A stretch of 64,000 bases of DNA from Arsenicicoccus bolidensis DSM 15745 (GTDB lineage Bacteria > Actinomycetota > Actinomycetes > Actinomycetales > Dermatophilaceae). Positions 15,976-26,735 of the stretch are shown one piece after another. The stretch covers positions 1 through 64,000 of the forward strand of contig NZ_AUFG01000020.1 in NCBI RefSeq assembly GCF_000426385.1. The letters are read 5' to 3'. The stretch's first letter is position 1. Each line of letters starts with the position of its first letter. The notes under the pieces were generated by a model. It was not told the DNA's origin. It did not search any database and saw nothing but the letters and a program-made list of their open reading frames with translations. The position numbers and the translations under genes are program-made.

Positions 15976-17606
15976 CGCTCCGCCCCCGCCTCCAGCGGCT
16001 CGGGTGCCTGCTGCGTCCGGGGCTCCGGCGACGGCGGCTCTGCCAGAGGCTCGGCCACGAGGTCGACGCCCTCGCTGGCCACCACCGTCGCGCGGACGAG
16101 GTCACCCACGCGAGGCAGGGTCGCGCCGTCGGCATACGACAGCAGGGTCACGCCGTCGACGTCGGGGCCCTGGAAGGGCGAGCGCCCGACCACCTCGACC
16201 TCGTCGCCGACACCCTGGACCTCCACCTCAGCGTCAGCATCGGCGTCTCCGCCAGAATCGCCGTCCGCTCGCTCCACGGACTCGACCAGCACCTCGACCA
16301 CGGAGCCGACCCGTTCCTCGGCCCGCTGGGCCATGAGCTCGTCGACCAGCGACTGCACGCGGGCCACGCGCTCGGCGACGACGTCCTCGTCGACCTTGTC
16401 GGCGTAGCCCTCGGCCTCGGTGCCGTCCTCGTCGGAGTAGCCGAAGACGCCGACGACGTCGAGCCGCGCCGCCGTGAGGAAGCGCTCCAGCTCGGCCACG
16501 TCCTCCTCGGTCTCGCCGGGGAAGCCCACGATGACGTTGGACCGGATGCCGGCGTCGGGCCGGATCGCCCGGATCTGCTCGACCAGCGCGAGGAAGGCCT
16601 CGGTGGACCCGAACCGCCGCATCCGGCGCAGCACCGGCTCGCTGGCGTGCTGGAAGGAGATGTCGAAGTAGGGCACCACGGTCGGCACGGCGAGCAGCGT
16701 CTCGATCAGACCGGGTCGGATCTCGGCGGGCTGGAGGTAGGACACGCGGATGCGCGGCAGCCCCTCGACCTCGCCGAGCGACTCGACCAGGGACTCGAGC
16801 AGCCGCAGGTCACCGAGGTCCTTGCCGTAGGACGTGGAGTTCTCGGAGACGAGGAAGACCTCGCGCACGCCCTGGTCGACCAGCCAGCGAGCCTCGGCCA
16901 GGACGTCGGCGGGGCGCCGGGACACGAACGATCCCCGGAAGGCCGGGATCGCGCAGAAGGCGCAGCGCCGGTCGCAGCCGGAGGCGATCTTGAGGGGTGC
17001 CCAGGGGCGCCCGTCGAGGCGGCGGCGCACGACGCGCGGGCCGCTGTCGGGCGCGACCCCCTCGGGCAGGTCCGGCACCTGGGCGACGCCGTGGTGGACG
17101 GCGTCGGCGCCGTGGCCCGGCAGCGCGACGCCCGTGGAGGCGGCCTGGCGGTCCACCGGGGACAGCGGCAGCAGGCGGCGCCGGTCGCCGGGCGTGTGGG
17201 CCTCGGGCGTGCTCCCCGCGAGGATGGCGCGCAGGTGCGAGCTCATGTCGGTGTAGGAGTCGAAGCCCAGCACCGCGTCGGCCTCGGGCAGCTGGTCGGC
17301 CAGCTCCTTGCCGTAGCGCTCGGCCAGGCAGCCCACGGCCACGACCTTCTGCGTGCGGCCGTGCTCCTTGAGGTCGGACGCCTCGAGGAGGGCGTCGATC
17401 GAGTCCTTCTTGGCCTGCTCGACGAACCCGCAGGTGTTGACGACGGCGACGTCGGCGTCCCCGGCGTCCTCGACGAGGATCCAGCCCCCGTCGGCGAGCC
17501 GACCGGCGAGCTCCTCGGAGTCCACCTCGTTGCGCGCGCAGCCGAGCGTCACGACCGCCACCGTCCGGGAGGGCTGCAGGTCGGTCTCGATCGGCTGGGA
17601 GGTCAT
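15972..17606 (-). CDS. rimO: Ribosomal protein uS12 methylthiotransferase RimO
   Basis: A radical-SAM enzyme that adds a methylthio group to an Asp of ribosomal protein S12. The first Fe-S cluster ligands are C23, C59 and C93, in [27 protein letters not shown] and VGCLAERYG. The radical-SAM cluster is C211-x3-C215-x2-C218 in [21 protein letters not shown]-terminal TRAM-like domain is split by an Asp/Glu/Ala-rich insertion (about residues 440-460). The [13 protein letters not shown] sequence favours RimO over MiaB. The ATG at 17606 is the only sensible start. It heads the minus-strand rimO-pgsA-cinA-clgR run. Confidence 0.93.
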   Translation of the reverse strand: MTSQPIETDLQPSRTVAVVTLGCARNEVDSEELAGRLADGGWILVEDAGDADVAVVNTCGFVEQAKKDSIDALLEASDLKEHGRTQKVVAVGCLAERYGKELADQLPEADAVLGFDSYTDMSSHLRAILAGSTPEAHTPGDRRRLLPLSPVDRQAASTGVALPGHGADAVHHGVAQVPDLPEGVAPDSGPRVVRRRLDGRPWAPLKIASGCDRRCAFCAIPAFRGSFVSRRPADVLAEARWLVDQGVREVFLVSENSTSYGKDLGDLRLLESLVESLGEVEGLPRIRVSYLQPAEIRPGLIETLLAVPTVVPYFDISFQHASEPVLRRMRRFGSTEAFLALVEQIRAIRPDAGIRSNVIVGFPGETEEDVAELERFLTAARLDVVGVFGYSDEDGTEAEGYADKVDEDVVAERVARVQSLVDELMAQRAEERVGSVVEVLVESVERADGDSGGDADADAEVEVQGVGDEVEVVGRSPFQGPDVDGVTLLSYADGATLPRVGDLVRATVVASEGVDLVAEPLAEPPSPEPRTQQAPEPLEAGAER

Positions 17607-17642
17607 GGGACAACCCTAGTTGCCCTGCGGTTGAATGGCGGC

Positions 17643-18632
17643 ATGCCTGACCTGGCGAAGAGCCCTCTGCCCGTGCTCGACACCCACAACGACCTTGCGT
17701 GGCAGCTGCGCGAGCGGTGGGCGGGCGACCCGACGGCGGTCGACCTGCGCGCCGACCAGCCCACGCTCCACACCGACTGGGCCAGGGCGTCGCGTGGCGG
17801 CCTGCGTGGTCAGTTCTGGTCGGTCTACGTCTCCTCCGCCCTGCCCGAGCCCGAGGCCGTGGTCGCCACCCTCGACCAGCTCGACCTGGTGCACCGCATG
17901 ATCGCCTCGTATGCCGACCGCCTCGCCGTCGACGTCCCGGGCGTCGAGGCGGCCTGGGCGGACGGGCGTCTCGCATCGCTGATCGGCGTCGAGGGCGGCC
18001 ACTCGATCGGGTCCTCCCTCGGCGTCCTGCGGGTCCTGCACGCCATGGGGGCGCGCTACCTCACGCTCACGCACAACGACAACACCCCCTGGGCCGACAG
18101 CGCCACGGACGTGCCCGTGCACCAGGGGTTGTCGGCATACGGCCGGGAGGTGGTCCGCGAGCTGGACCGGCTCGGGATGATCGTCGACCTGTCCCACGTC
18201 GCGGCCGACACCATGCGCGATGCGCTCGCCACCACCGCCAACCCGGTGCTGTTCACCCACTCGGGGGCGCGCGCCGTCACCGATCACGTCCGCAACGTCC
18301 CGGACGACGTCCTGGCGACGGCGGCCGCGACCGGTGCGGTGTGCTGCATCCCGTTCGTGCCGAAGTTCGTCGCCGCGGACGAGCGGACCGCCGGGATCGA
18401 CGACGTGGTCGCCCACGTCGAGCACGTCCGCGAGCTCGTCGGCGTGGAGCACGTGGGCATCGGGGCGGACTACGACGGGACGCCGCTGGTCGCCGCGGGG
18501 CTCGGTGACGTCAGCACCTATCCCGCCCTGCTCGCCGCCCTCGAGGCGCGGGGGTGGAGCCGGACCGACCTGGAGGCCCTCACCCACCGCAACGTCCTGC
18601 GCGTCCTGGACGCCGTCACGCGGCGTCAGTAG
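17643..18632 (+). CDS. Membrane dipeptidase-type (M19) peptidase
   Basis: Family M19 zinc dipeptidases hydrolyse dipeptides. Metal-site residues are visible in order: H15 and D17 in [10 protein letters not shown]117 in IGVEGGHSI, His in [11 protein letters not shown] and THSGARAV, and [10 protein letters not shown] near the end. The protein is 329 residues with no signal peptide, so it is cytoplasmic, unlike eukaryotic renal dipeptidase. It faces ftsK convergently and the two coding regions overlap by 7 bases (18626-18632). A TTGAAT sequence ends 6 bases before the ATG and may be a leaderless promoter. The exact substrate cannot be inferred; D-amino-acid-containing dipeptides are possible. 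Confidence 0.9.
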   Translation: MPDLAKSPLPVLDTHNDLAWQLRERWAGDPTAVDLRADQPTLHTDWARASRGGLRGQFWSVYVSSALPEPEAVVATLDQLDLVHRMIASYADRLAVDVPGVEAAWADGRLASLIGVEGGHSIGSSLGVLRVLHAMGARYLTLTHNDNTPWADSATDVPVHQGLSAYGREVVRELDRLGMIVDLSHVAADTMRDALATTANPVLFTHSGARAVTDHVRNVPDDVLATAAATGAVCCIPFVPKFVAADERTAGIDDVVAHVEHVRELVGVEHVGIGADYDGTPLVAAGLGDVSTYPALLAALEARGWSRTDLEALTHRNVLRVLDAVTRRQ

Positions 18633-21475
18633 CGCTCGGAGCCGCGATCGGTCAGCGCCCAGGCGTCCTCGGACTCCTCGTCGCCCTCACCCTCGACGAC
18701 GCGGCCGGTCGCCATGTCGTCGCTCGCTCCGGCATACCGGTCACCGCCGGCCGCAGGACCGGCCACGGGCGCGGCTGCCACGGGGGCTGCCGGGGGTTCG
18801 TCCCCGCGCATGACGGCGAGCGTCGTGGGCAGGTCGTCCGGCTTGATGAGCACGTCGCGCGCCTTGGAGCCCTCGGAGGGGCCCACGACGCCGCGGGACT
18901 CGAGCAGGTCCATGAGCCGGCCCGCCTTGGCGAAGCCGACGCGCAGCTTGCGCTGCAGCATCGAGGTCGAGCCGAACTGCGTCGTCACGACCAGCTCGGT
19001 GGCCTGCAGCAGCAGGTCGAGGTCGTCGCCGATGTCGTCGTCGATCTGCTTGGTGGGCGCCACGACCGCGACGTCCTCGCGATAGCTCGGCTTGAGCTGC
19101 TCAGTGACGCGCTTGACCACCTCGCTGATCTCGGACTCGGTGACCCAGGCGCCCTGGACGCGCATCGGCTTGGAGGCGCCCATCGGCAGGAAGAGCGCGT
19201 CGCCCTGACCGATGAGCTTCTCGGCGCCCGGCTGGTCGAGGACGACGCGGGAGTCGGCGAGCGAGGAGGTGGCGAACGCCATCCGGCTGGGGACGTTGGC
19301 CTTGATCAGGCCGGTGACGACGTCCACGGAGGGACGCTGGGTCGCCAGCACGAGGTGGATGCCCGCGGCGCGCGCCAGCTGGGTGATCCGGACGATCGAC
19401 TCCTCCACGTCGCGCGGGGCGACCATCATCAGGTCGGCGAGCTCGTCGACGATGACCAGGAGGTAGGGGTAGGGGTGGATCTCCCGCTCCGACCCGGCCG
19501 GCGGCTTGACCTGACCGGCGCGCACCGCCTTGTTGAAGTCGTCGACGTGCTTGAAGCCGAAGTTCGCGAGGTCGTCGTAGCGCTGGTCCATCTCGCGCAC
19601 GACCCACTGCAGCGCCTCGGCGGCCTTCTTGGGGTTGGTGATGATCGGGGTGATCAGGTGCGGGATGCCGTCGTATGCCGTCAGCTCGACGCGCTTGGGG
19701 TCCACCAGGATCATCCGGACCTCGTCCGGGGTCGATCGCATGAGGATCGAGGTGATCAGCGAGTTGACGAAGCTCGACTTGCCCGCGCCGGTCGCGCCGG
19801 CCACGAGCATGTGCGGCATCTTGGCGAGGTTGGCGATGACATAGCCGCCCTCGACGTCCTTGCCGACGCCCATGACCATCGGGTGGGTGTTGTTGCGCGC
19901 GACCTGGGAGCGCAGGACGTCGCCGAGGCAGACGTTCTCGCGGTCGGTGTTGGGGATCTCGACGCCGATGGCGGACTTGCCGGGGATGGGCGACAGGATG
20001 CGCACGTCCGCGCTCGCCACCGCGTAGGCGATGTTCTTGGACAGCGCCGTGATGCGCTCGACCTTGACCCCGGGCCCCAGCTCCACGATGTACCGCGTGA
20101 CCGTGGGGCCGCGGGTGAACCCCGTGACCTGGGCGTCGATGTCGAACTGGTCGAGCACGCCGGTGAGGGCGTCGACGACGCGGTCGTTGGCGGCGCTGCG
20201 CTCCTTGTGGGGCGGGCCGGGCTTGAGGATCGAGTCCTCGGGCAGGTGGTAGGTGATGTCGCCGGCCAGGGCCAGCTGCTCGACCCGCTGCGGCAGCGGC
20301 TCGGTCGGCGGGGCCTCCAGCTGCGGCTTGCTCGGCACCGGGGCGGAGGTGGCGGTGCGGGCGCCCTCGGTGCGCCGCGCTCCAGGGGCACCGGCGGCGT
20401 CGAGGAGCCCGGTGGGATCGGTGGGATCGGTGGGATCGGCTGCATCCTCGACCCCGTCGGCGGTGGGCGCGTGCCCCTGGGCGGCGGCGTTGTCGCGGGC
20501 GCGACGCAGTGCCTCGGCCTCGGCGCCGACGGGGCGCTTCTGCCCGGGTCGCAGGCCGGGACGGGCGGGCCGGCCGGTCGGCTCGACCACGGCGGCCTGC
20601 TCGTAGGCCTCGTCGCCGGCACGCTCGTCGAGCTCGGCGTCGGTCCGGCCGCGGCGGCGCCGGGTCGCCCCACCGGCGCGCTGCGCCATCAGGTCCTGGC
20701 CGTGGCCGGGCGTCCCGTCGGCGCCCCCGTCGCTCTCGGCGCCCTCGCCGTGGAAGAGCCGCAGGTAGGCGCCCCGCAGCCGCGGACCCACCTGGTGGAC
20801 CGGCGTCGCCGTCACGACCAGCAGGCCGAAGATCCCCAGCAGCACGAGGATGGGGACGGCGCCGTAGATGCTGACGGCTGCGGCCAGCGGGCTCGAGGCG
20901 AGGAAGCCGATGATGCCGCCGGCGGCCTGCATCTCCTCCGCGCTGCCGCTCGGGGTGGGCAGACCCTTGGCGATGTGCACGATCCCGCAGGTGGCGAGCA
21001 GGAGGGCGAACGAGCCGATGGCGATGCGGTTGGTGGCGTGGCCGTCGTCCGGTGCGCGCAGCACGCGCAGCCCGAAGCCCAGCAGGACCAGGGGCAGGAC
21101 GAGCGCGACGCACCCGATGGTGCCCGCGACGACCGTGTGGACGACCGCGCCGGGCCACCCGGGCATGTTCCACCACTCTCGGGCGGCGACGACGATCGCG
21201 AGGGCGACCAGGGCGAACCCGACGCCGTCGCGGCGGTGCTCCGGCTCCAGGTCTGCGGCTCCGTGTCCCACGCTGCGCACGCCCCCTCCGACGACATGGG
21301 CCAGCCCCATCCAGGTGCCCCTCAGAGCCCTGACGGGCAGCGGCAGCCCCCCGTCGCGCGTGCGTCCCGGGGCAGGCTTGCGGGTCGCGCCGCCCTTGCT
21401 CGAGCCGGGGCGCGTCGATCCGCCACGACTCGTCGAGGTGGAGCGTGTGGTGCTGGTGGAGCCACGGGTCGCCAT
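18626..21475 (-). CDS. ftsK: DNA translocase FtsK/SpoIIIE
   Basis: FtsK pumps chromosome DNA through the division septum and promotes dif resolution. The 949-residue protein has four N-terminal TM helices (about residues 80-250), a 200-residue Ala/Pro/Asp-rich linker, and the motor domain with Walker [30 protein letters not shown], Walker [15 protein letters not shown] and [20 protein letters not shown]. The gamma winged-helix end ([19 protein letters not shown]) reads DNA polarity motifs. The linker encodes DPTDPTDPT from three 9-base repeats (20411-20437). The ATG at 21475 is chosen over an upstream in-frame codon. The matching recombinase XerC is encoded 42 kb downstream. Confidence 0.96.
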   Translation of the reverse strand: MATRGSTSTTRSTSTSRGGSTRPGSSKGGATRKPAPGRTRDGGLPLPVRALRGTWMGLAHVVGGGVRSVGHGAADLEPEHRRDGVGFALVALAIVVAAREWWNMPGWPGAVVHTVVAGTIGCVALVLPLVLLGFGLRVLRAPDDGHATNRIAIGSFALLLATCGIVHIAKGLPTPSGSAEEMQAAGGIIGFLASSPLAAAVSIYGAVPILVLLGIFGLLVVTATPVHQVGPRLRGAYLRLFHGEGAESDGGADGTPGHGQDLMAQRAGGATRRRRGRTDAELDERAGDEAYEQAAVVEPTGRPARPGLRPGQKRPVGAEAEALRRARDNAAAQGHAPTADGVEDAADPTDPTDPTGLLDAAGAPGARRTEGARTATSAPVPSKPQLEAPPTEPLPQRVEQLALAGDITYHLPEDSILKPGPPHKERSAANDRVVDALTGVLDQFDIDAQVTGFTRGPTVTRYIVELGPGVKVERITALSKNIAYAVASADVRILSPIPGKSAIGVEIPNTDRENVCLGDVLRSQVARNNTHPMVMGVGKDVEGGYVIANLAKMPHMLVAGATGAGKSSFVNSLITSILMRSTPDEVRMILVDPKRVELTAYDGIPHLITPIITNPKKAAEALQWVVREMDQRYDDLANFGFKHVDDFNKAVRAGQVKPPAGSEREIHPYPYLLVIVDELADLMMVAPRDVEESIVRITQLARAAGIHLVLATQRPSVDVVTGLIKANVPSRMAFATSSLADSRVVLDQPGAEKLIGQGDALFLPMGASKPMRVQGAWVTESEISEVVKRVTEQLKPSYREDVAVVAPTKQIDDDIGDDLDLLLQATELVVTTQFGSTSMLQRKLRVGFAKAGRLMDLLESRGVVGPSEGSKARDVLIKPDDLPTTLAVMRGDEPPAAPVAAAPVAGPAAGGDRYAGASDDMATGRVVEGEGDEESEDAWALTDRGSERY

Positions 21476-21746
21476 GCTCCGCAGGCTACGGGACCGCCCC
21501 TCCCGGCCCCCGAGGCACACGCGCGCCGGTGATCACAATGTGACCACGGGCAGCCCGCGCCAGCACGGGGGACCTGGACGTCCCCCACGACCGGGAGCCG
21601 ACACGCCGACGACGGCATCTGCGAGGATCTGTCCGTTCCGGCATGATCGCTGGTGGGCGTGCCCATAGCGCGCCCGCACGGGGGCCGTGCTGCACGACGA
21701 CACCGTCGCCGTGACGCGCGGGCACGACGAAGGACCACGACGACTG

Positions 21747-22988
21747 ATGAAGATCGCGCACGTCACCGACTTCTACCTCCCCCGCCTCGGCGGGATCGAG
21801 ATGCAGGTCGCAGAGCTCACCGGCCGCCAGCGCGCGGCCGGTCACGAGGTCGTGGTCGTCACCAGCTCGCCGAGCAACCGCGACGCGCCCGCCTCTGGCG
21901 ACCCCTACGCCCCCAGCCACACCAGCGCGGGGGTGCCGTTCGGCCCCGACGCGGTCGTCCGGCTGACCGACGGCTTCCGGGTCCAGCACGCCATCCACCC
22001 CGCGGCGTGGCGCGACGGCTGCCGCGAGGTCCGCGAGGGCGGCTACGACCTCGTCCACTGCCATGTCGGGGTCGGTTCGCCGCTCGGGTTCTTCGTCGCC
22101 CGGGCCGCCGCCAGGGCCGGCATCCCGACCGTCGTCACCGTCCACTCGCTGTGGGCCTGGGCCATCGGCATCTTCCGCCTGTGCAACCTGGTGTGGGGGT
22201 GGACCACGCTCCCCATCACCTGGACCGCGGTGAGCGACATGGCGGCCCGCCACGTCCGGCGGGTCCTGCCCGACGGTGCCCAGGTGCACGTGATCCCCAA
22301 CGGGGTCGATCCGGCCCGGTGGACCAGACGCGGCGGCTACCCCGACCGCGAGGGCGAGCTGACCGTCGCGGCCGTGATGCGGCTCAGCGCCCGCAAGCGC
22401 CCGATGCCGCTGCTGCGGATGCTGCGGGAGGCGCAGAACCGCCTGGGACCGACCACCACGATCCGCCTGCAGATCGCCGGGTGCGGACCCCGGCAGGGGG
22501 CCATGGAGCGCTACCTGCGCCGCCACGGGCTCGCCGACCAGGTCACGCTGCACGGGCGCCTGGACCGTGACCACGTCCGCCTCATGCTCGAGTCCAGCGA
22601 CGCGTTCATCGCCCCCGCCAACCTCGAGTCTTTCGGGCTCGCCGCGCTGGAGGCGCGGTGTGCGGGGCTCCCCATCGTCGCCAAGGCGTCCGGCGGCCTG
22701 CCGGAGTTCGTCCGGCACGAGCGCGAGGGCCTCATCTGCGAGACGGACGGCGACATGACCCACGCCCTCGAGCGGCTGGCGCGCGACCGCTCCCTGCTGC
22801 GCCGGATCCAGCACTACAACCGCACCCAGGACTGCGCCGTCATCTGGCCGCACACGCTCTCGCTGCTGGCCGACGTCTACGAGACCGCGGGCGCCGGTGA
22901 CGTCTCGCTCCTGCCCGAGATCGACATCACGCCCCTCCAGGGTGACGAGACCGCGCGCACCCGCCAGCAGGGCTGGTCGGACCGGTGA
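21747..22988 (+). CDS. GT4-type glycosyltransferase
   Basis: A 413-residue glycosyltransferase of GT-B fold. The N-terminal domain starts KIAHVTDFYLPRLGGIEMQV and includes DLVHCHVGVGSPLGFFVARA; the C-terminal donor domain has HVIPNGVDPARW, AVMRLSARKRPMPLLRML and ANLESFGLAALEARCAGLPI with the E-x7-E motif, then the conserved KASGGLPEFV. The sugar donor and acceptor are unknown; GT4 proteins build lipid-linked sugars, exopolysaccharide or glycolipids. A GAAGGA site precedes the ATG at 21747. The stop overlaps the DMT transporter start by four bases, which suggests a joint role in an envelope or export pathway. Confidence 0.88.
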   Translation: MKIAHVTDFYLPRLGGIEMQVAELTGRQRAAGHEVVVVTSSPSNRDAPASGDPYAPSHTSAGVPFGPDAVVRLTDGFRVQHAIHPAAWRDGCREVREGGYDLVHCHVGVGSPLGFFVARAAARAGIPTVVTVHSLWAWAIGIFRLCNLVWGWTTLPITWTAVSDMAARHVRRVLPDGAQVHVIPNGVDPARWTRRGGYPDREGELTVAAVMRLSARKRPMPLLRMLREAQNRLGPTTTIRLQIAGCGPRQGAMERYLRRHGLADQVTLHGRLDRDHVRLMLESSDAFIAPANLESFGLAALEARCAGLPIVAKASGGLPEFVRHEREGLICETDGDMTHALERLARDRSLLRRIQHYNRTQDCAVIWPHTLSLLADVYETAGAGDVSLLPEIDITPLQGDETARTRQQGWSDR

Positions 22989-23914
22989 CGACGGTCCTGC
23001 TGCTGTCGCTGGCGGCGACCGCGGTCTTTGCGCTCAGCTCGGTGCTCAAGCACCGCTCCGCCGGGACCATGCCCGAGATCACCGGGACGGGCCTCGTCCG
23101 CGTGCGGCGGTTCGTCCAGGCCATGGTCTCGCACCCTCTGTGGCTCGGCGGCCTCGTGTGCGACGCCGGCGGCATCATCCTGCAGGTGCTGGCGCTGCGC
23201 GAGGGTGCGATCTCGGTCGTGCAGCCGATGCTGACGCTCGCCCTGGTCTTCTCCCTCGTCCTCAACGCGTGGTTCCTCAAGCAGCGCCCCTCGGGGCGCG
23301 AGGTGCTCCTGGCGCTCGCGCTGGTCGGCGGCCTCGTGCTGTTCCTGTGGGCCTCCGGGGCCGCCGCCCCCAAGGGGCCGGAGGCCAAGGGCGCCCGCAA
23401 CCCCGCCATCGTCGTGGGTGTCGGCACCACCATGCTCGTCCTCGTCTGCGTGACGGTGGCCCGCCGCGTCGGCCCTCGACGCAAGGCCGCCCTGCTGGCC
23501 ACGGCGGTCGCCGCGCTCTACGCCTGCACGGCCGCCCTCATCAAGACCTGCACCCGCATCGTCGAGCACGGCATCCCGGAACTGCTGCTCTCCTGGCAGC
23601 TCTACACCCTGATCATCGCCGGCGGGCTGGCCCTGGTGCTCAACCAGATGGCCTTCCAGGCCGGGCCGTTGTCGTCGAGCCTGCCGGTCATCGCGAGCCT
23701 GGACCCGCTGTTCAGCCTGATCATCGGCGGCGCGGTCTACGGCGAGCGCCTTCACTCCGCCCCCAAGGACCTGCTGCTGGAGGGCATCGGGCTCGCGGTC
23801 CTGCTCGCCTCGGTCTTCGCCCTCAGCCGGCTGTCCGCCCGGCACCAGCAGGACGATGCCGTGGCAGACGGGCCGGCCGAGGGGCCGGCCGACGAGCGAC
23901 CCGTCCTGACCTGA
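22985..23914 (+). CDS. DMT-superfamily membrane transporter
   Basis: A 309-residue membrane protein with nine or ten hydrophobic helices in two repeats, as in the drug/metabolite transporter superfamily (EamA-like). The half with EGAISVVQPMLTLALVFSLV and the later half with AGPLSSSLPVIASLDPLFSL show the characteristic small-residue/Pro helix pattern. Substrate is unknown. The GTG start overlaps the upstream glycosyltransferase stop as GTGA, so translation is coupled. The C-terminal tail is hydrophilic and acidic. The TGA stop is the first unit of a 13-bp tandem repeat (23912-24018). Confidence 0.82.
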   Translation: MTTVLLLSLAATAVFALSSVLKHRSAGTMPEITGTGLVRVRRFVQAMVSHPLWLGGLVCDAGGIILQVLALREGAISVVQPMLTLALVFSLVLNAWFLKQRPSGREVLLALALVGGLVLFLWASGAAAPKGPEAKGARNPAIVVGVGTTMLVLVCVTVARRVGPRRKAALLATAVAALYACTAALIKTCTRIVEHGIPELLLSWQLYTLIIAGGLALVLNQMAFQAGPLSSSLPVIASLDPLFSLIIGGAVYGERLHSAPKDLLLEGIGLAVLLASVFALSRLSARHQQDDAVADGPAEGPADERPVLT

Positions 23915-24018
23915 GTGCGCGGCCTGAGTGCGCGGCCTGAGTGCGCCGGCCCGAGCACCGTGGCTGAGCACCGTGGCTGAGCACCGTGGCTGAGCACCGT
24001 GGCTGAGCACCTTGGCCT
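23912..24018. repeat. 13-bp minisatellite at a gene end
   Basis: The run begins at the DMT stop codon with TGAGTGCGCGGCC twice and a third longer copy, then four copies of GAGCACCGTGGCT (starting 23953, 23966, 23979, 23992) and a degenerate copy with CACCTTGG at 24005. Each unit begins TGAG or GAG, so stop codons recur in one frame. It ends 21 bases before the stop of the convergent EEP gene. Confidence 0.92.
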
Positions 24019-24039
24019 GAGCGGCCCGACCCGCGCAGC

Positions 24040-25029
24040 TCACCCCACCCGCAACCGCGCCCACACCGCCCGGTGGTCCGTGTCCGGGATCGCGACGACC
24101 CCACTGTCGACCACCCCGACGTTGCGCACCAGCACGTGGTCGATCTGCGCGAAGGGTGGGTACCACCGGCCCTGGGGCCACGTGGGCTCCCAGCCCTTTC
24201 CCGCCGACCGCGCGGCGTCGGTCAGCGGCGCCACGGCCTGGCGGAAGGGCGGGTGGCTGTAGGTCGCGTTGAGGTCCCCCGCGACGACGACCGGCTGCTC
24301 CGGGTCGAGCCGGGCCACCCGAGAGATCCAGGACTCGAGGTCCGCGAGGTCGCTGCGCCAGCGGTCGGGGCTGGTCGGGGCGGCCGGGTGCACCCCCCAG
24401 AGCAGGACCTCTCCCCTGCTCGTGCCGAGCAGGCCGTATGGCGTCCCGGTGCGCGGGTCGTAGGACGGGGACACGACGCGCAGGGGGTCACGGGTGCGCA
24501 CCACGAGGCCGCTCGCCCGCGGCCCGGGCTGACCCATCGAGTGCGCGTAGCGCCCGGACAGCCCCGCCGCGTCGAGCCGCTCGAGGGCGCCCGGCGTGAC
24601 CTCGACCAGCACGACCACGTCGGCGTCGACGCGGTCGATGGCGGCGATCACGCGGTGCGGGTCGGCCCGGCCGTACTGCAGGTTGGTCGAGAGCACCACC
24701 AGGTCGTCCGGGCGGGGCGGGACCGTGTCGGGCAGGACCGTGGGGGCGGCCAGAACGCCATACGCCAGGGCCGGGACGAGGGCCACCGCCAGCGGGCCCC
24801 AGGCCCGCGCCAGGAGCAGGGCCGCGACCCCGAGCCCCACGAGGACCCCGCCCAGCGGCGACACGGCCTGCAGGGCGAGGAAGCCGGTGCGCTCGGGGAC
24901 CACGGCCCAGCGCAGCGCGAGCAGCCCGGTGCCCGCCAGCGTCAGCACGGCCCCCGCGACGAGGAGCACCCGCGAGGAGGGTGACCAGATCGTCGTCGTG
25001 GGCCTCGTGCGGGTCGACCCCGCCGTCAT
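24040..25029 (-). CDS. Endonuclease/exonuclease/phosphatase (EEP) family membrane protein
   Basis: A 329-residue protein with three N-terminal TM helices (about residues 18-105) and a C-terminal EEP domain. Motif residues are VVLSTNLQYGRADPH (first Asn), VVVLVEVTP (metal Glu), VVVAGDLNATYSHP (Asp-x-Asn) and IDHVLV...IPDTDHRAV (catalytic Asp-His pair). Such proteins may cleave nucleic acids, phospholipids or inositol phosphates; the membrane anchor favours a membrane-near substrate. The ATG at 25029 overlaps the rnj stop by four bases, so it is translationally coupled to RNase J. It ends beside the 13-bp minisatellite. Confidence 0.85.
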   Translation of the reverse strand: MTAGSTRTRPTTTIWSPSSRVLLVAGAVLTLAGTGLLALRWAVVPERTGFLALQAVSPLGGVLVGLGVAALLLARAWGPLAVALVPALAYGVLAAPTVLPDTVPPRPDDLVVLSTNLQYGRADPHRVIAAIDRVDADVVVLVEVTPGALERLDAAGLSGRYAHSMGQPGPRASGLVVRTRDPLRVVSPSYDPRTGTPYGLLGTSRGEVLLWGVHPAAPTSPDRWRSDLADLESWISRVARLDPEQPVVVAGDLNATYSHPPFRQAVAPLTDAARSAGKGWEPTWPQGRWYPPFAQIDHVLVRNVGVVDSGVVAIPDTDHRAVWARLRVG

Positions 25030-26735
25030 GCGTCGATGACGACCGGGATGATCATCGGGCGGCGCCGGAGCTTGGTGCCGACCCAGGAGCCGAGCGTGCG
25101 TCGCACGACCTGCTGCAGGGCGTAGGTGTCCGTGGTGCCCTTGGCCATGGCCTCGACCACGGCCTTCTCGACCTGCGGGCGCACCCGGTCGAAGACCTCC
25201 TGGTCCTCGGCCACGCCGCGCGAGGTGATCTCGGGCTCGCTGACCACCTCGCCGGTCGAGGTGTCCACGACCACGATGGCGGTCACGAAGCCCTCGTCGC
25301 GCAGGATCCGCCGGTCGCGCAGGAGCTCGTCGCTCGTCTCGCCGCCGAGGGCCGACCCGTCGACGTAGACGTAGCCGCACGGAACCTCGCCCACGATGCT
25401 CGCGACCCCGTCGACGAGGTCGACGACGGTGCCGTCCTGGCAGAGCAGGACCCGCTCGGCCGGCACGCCGGTCGCCTCGGCCAGGCGTCCGTTGGCCACC
25501 AGGTGACGCCACTCGCCGTGCACGGGCATGACGTTGCGGGGCTTGACGATGTTGTAGCAGTAGAGCAGCTCGCCGGCGCTCGCGTGCCCGCTGACGTGGA
25601 CCTTGGCGTTGCCCTTGTGGACGACGTCGGCGCCGAGCCGCATCAGGCCGTTGATCACGCGGTAGACGGCGTTCTCGTTGCCGGGGATCAGCGACGAGGC
25701 CAGCAGCACCGTGTCGCCGGGGCCGACCTCGATGCGGTGGTCGCGGTTCGCCATACGGCTCAGGGCAGCCATCGGCTCGCCCTGCGAGCCGGTGCACACG
25801 AGGACCAGCTGGTCGTCGCGCAGGGACCCGACCTTCTTGATGTCGATGAGCACGCCGGGCGGGACGTGGAGGTAGCCCAGCTCGGCGGCGATGGTCATGT
25901 TGCGGACCATCGACCGGCCCACCATGGCCACCCGTCGCCCGGCCTTGTGCGCCGCGTCGAGCACCTGCTGGACCCGGTGCACGTGCGAGGAGAAGCAGGC
26001 CACGATGATGCGACCGGTGGTGTGGCGGAAGACCTTGTCGATGGCCGGGGCGATCTCGCGCTCGGGCGTGGTGAAGCCGGGGACCTCGGCGTTGGTGGAG
26101 TCGGTCAGGAAGAGGTCGACCCCCTCCTCGCCCAGACGCGCGAAGGCCCGCAGGTCGGTGAGGCGGCGGTCCAGCGGCAGCTGGTCCATCTTGAAGTCAC
26201 CGGTGTGCAGCAGCGTGCCCGCGGCGGTGCGCACGCACACCGCGAGGGCGTCGGGGATGGAGTGGTTGACCGCGACGAACTCCAGGTCGAAGACGCCGGC
26301 CTGCTCGCGCTGCCCCTCGCGCACGCCCAGCGTGTAGGGCGTGATCCGGTGCTCCTTGAGCTTGGCCTCGACCAGCGCCAGGGTCAGCTGGGAGCCGATG
26401 AGCGGGATGTCGGGCTTGCGCTTGAGCAGGTAGGGCAGTGCCCCGATGTGGTCCTCGTGCCCGTGCGTGAGGACCACGGCGTCGACGTCGTCCAGCCGAT
26501 CCTCGAGGTAGTCGAAGTCCGGGAGGATCAGGTCGATCCCCGGGTGGTGCTCCTCGGGGAAGAGCACCCCGCAGTCGATGATCAGCAGCCGGCCGCGGTG
26601 CTCGAGCACCGTCATGTTGCGGCCGACCTCGCCGAGGCCGCCGAGGGCGACGACCCGCAGGCCGTCCTTGGGCAGCGCGGGCGGGGTGGTGGGGACCTCG
26701 GTCACGAGGTCGGGTGCAGCGGAAGCAGAAGTCAC
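25026..26735 (-). CDS. rnj: Ribonuclease J
   Basis: A metallo-beta-lactamase/beta-CASP nuclease that degrades and matures RNA. The zinc motif is VVLTHGHEDHIGALPYLL (about residues 90-100), followed by NHSIPDALAV, LLHTGDFKMDQLP and the beta-CASP segment LVCTGSQGEPMAALSRMANR, with HVSGHASAGEL and PVHGEWRHL near the end. The C-terminal 110 residues form the dimerisation/partner domain. It starts at GTG 26735, overlapping the dapA stop as GTGA, and its own stop overlaps the EEP gene. The dapA-rnj order is conserved in actinobacteria. The 569-residue length is normal. Confidence 0.95.
   Translation of the reverse strand: MTSASAAPDLVTEVPTTPPALPKDGLRVVALGGLGEVGRNMTVLEHRGRLLIIDCGVLFPEEHHPGIDLILPDFDYLEDRLDDVDAVVLTHGHEDHIGALPYLLKRKPDIPLIGSQLTLALVEAKLKEHRITPYTLGVREGQREQAGVFDLEFVAVNHSIPDALAVCVRTAAGTLLHTGDFKMDQLPLDRRLTDLRAFARLGEEGVDLFLTDSTNAEVPGFTTPEREIAPAIDKVFRHTTGRIIVACFSSHVHRVQQVLDAAHKAGRRVAMVGRSMVRNMTIAAELGYLHVPPGVLIDIKKVGSLRDDQLVLVCTGSQGEPMAALSRMANRDHRIEVGPGDTVLLASSLIPGNENAVYRVINGLMRLGADVVHKGNAKVHVSGHASAGELLYCYNIVKPRNVMPVHGEWRHLVANGRLAEATGVPAERVLLCQDGTVVDLVDGVASIVGEVPCGYVYVDGSALGGETSDELLRDRRILRDEGFVTAIVVVDTSTGEVVSEPEITSRGVAEDQEVFDRVRPQVEKAVVEAMAKGTTDTYALQQVVRRTLGSWVGTKLRRRPMIIPVVIDA

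Noticed and set aside
20411-20437. Three GGTGGGATC repeats in ftsK
   Set aside because: They encode DPTDPTDPT in the disordered linker; ordinary low-complexity coding repeat.
21530-21547. TCACA-A-TGTGA palindrome upstream of ftsK
   Set aside because: The half-sites are in the reverse order and spacing for CRP-family binding; 5-bp arms are not enough to claim an operator.
23912-24018. Possible CRISPR-like array
   Set aside because: The 13-bp units are directly adjacent with no unique spacers and no cas genes, so it is a minisatellite.
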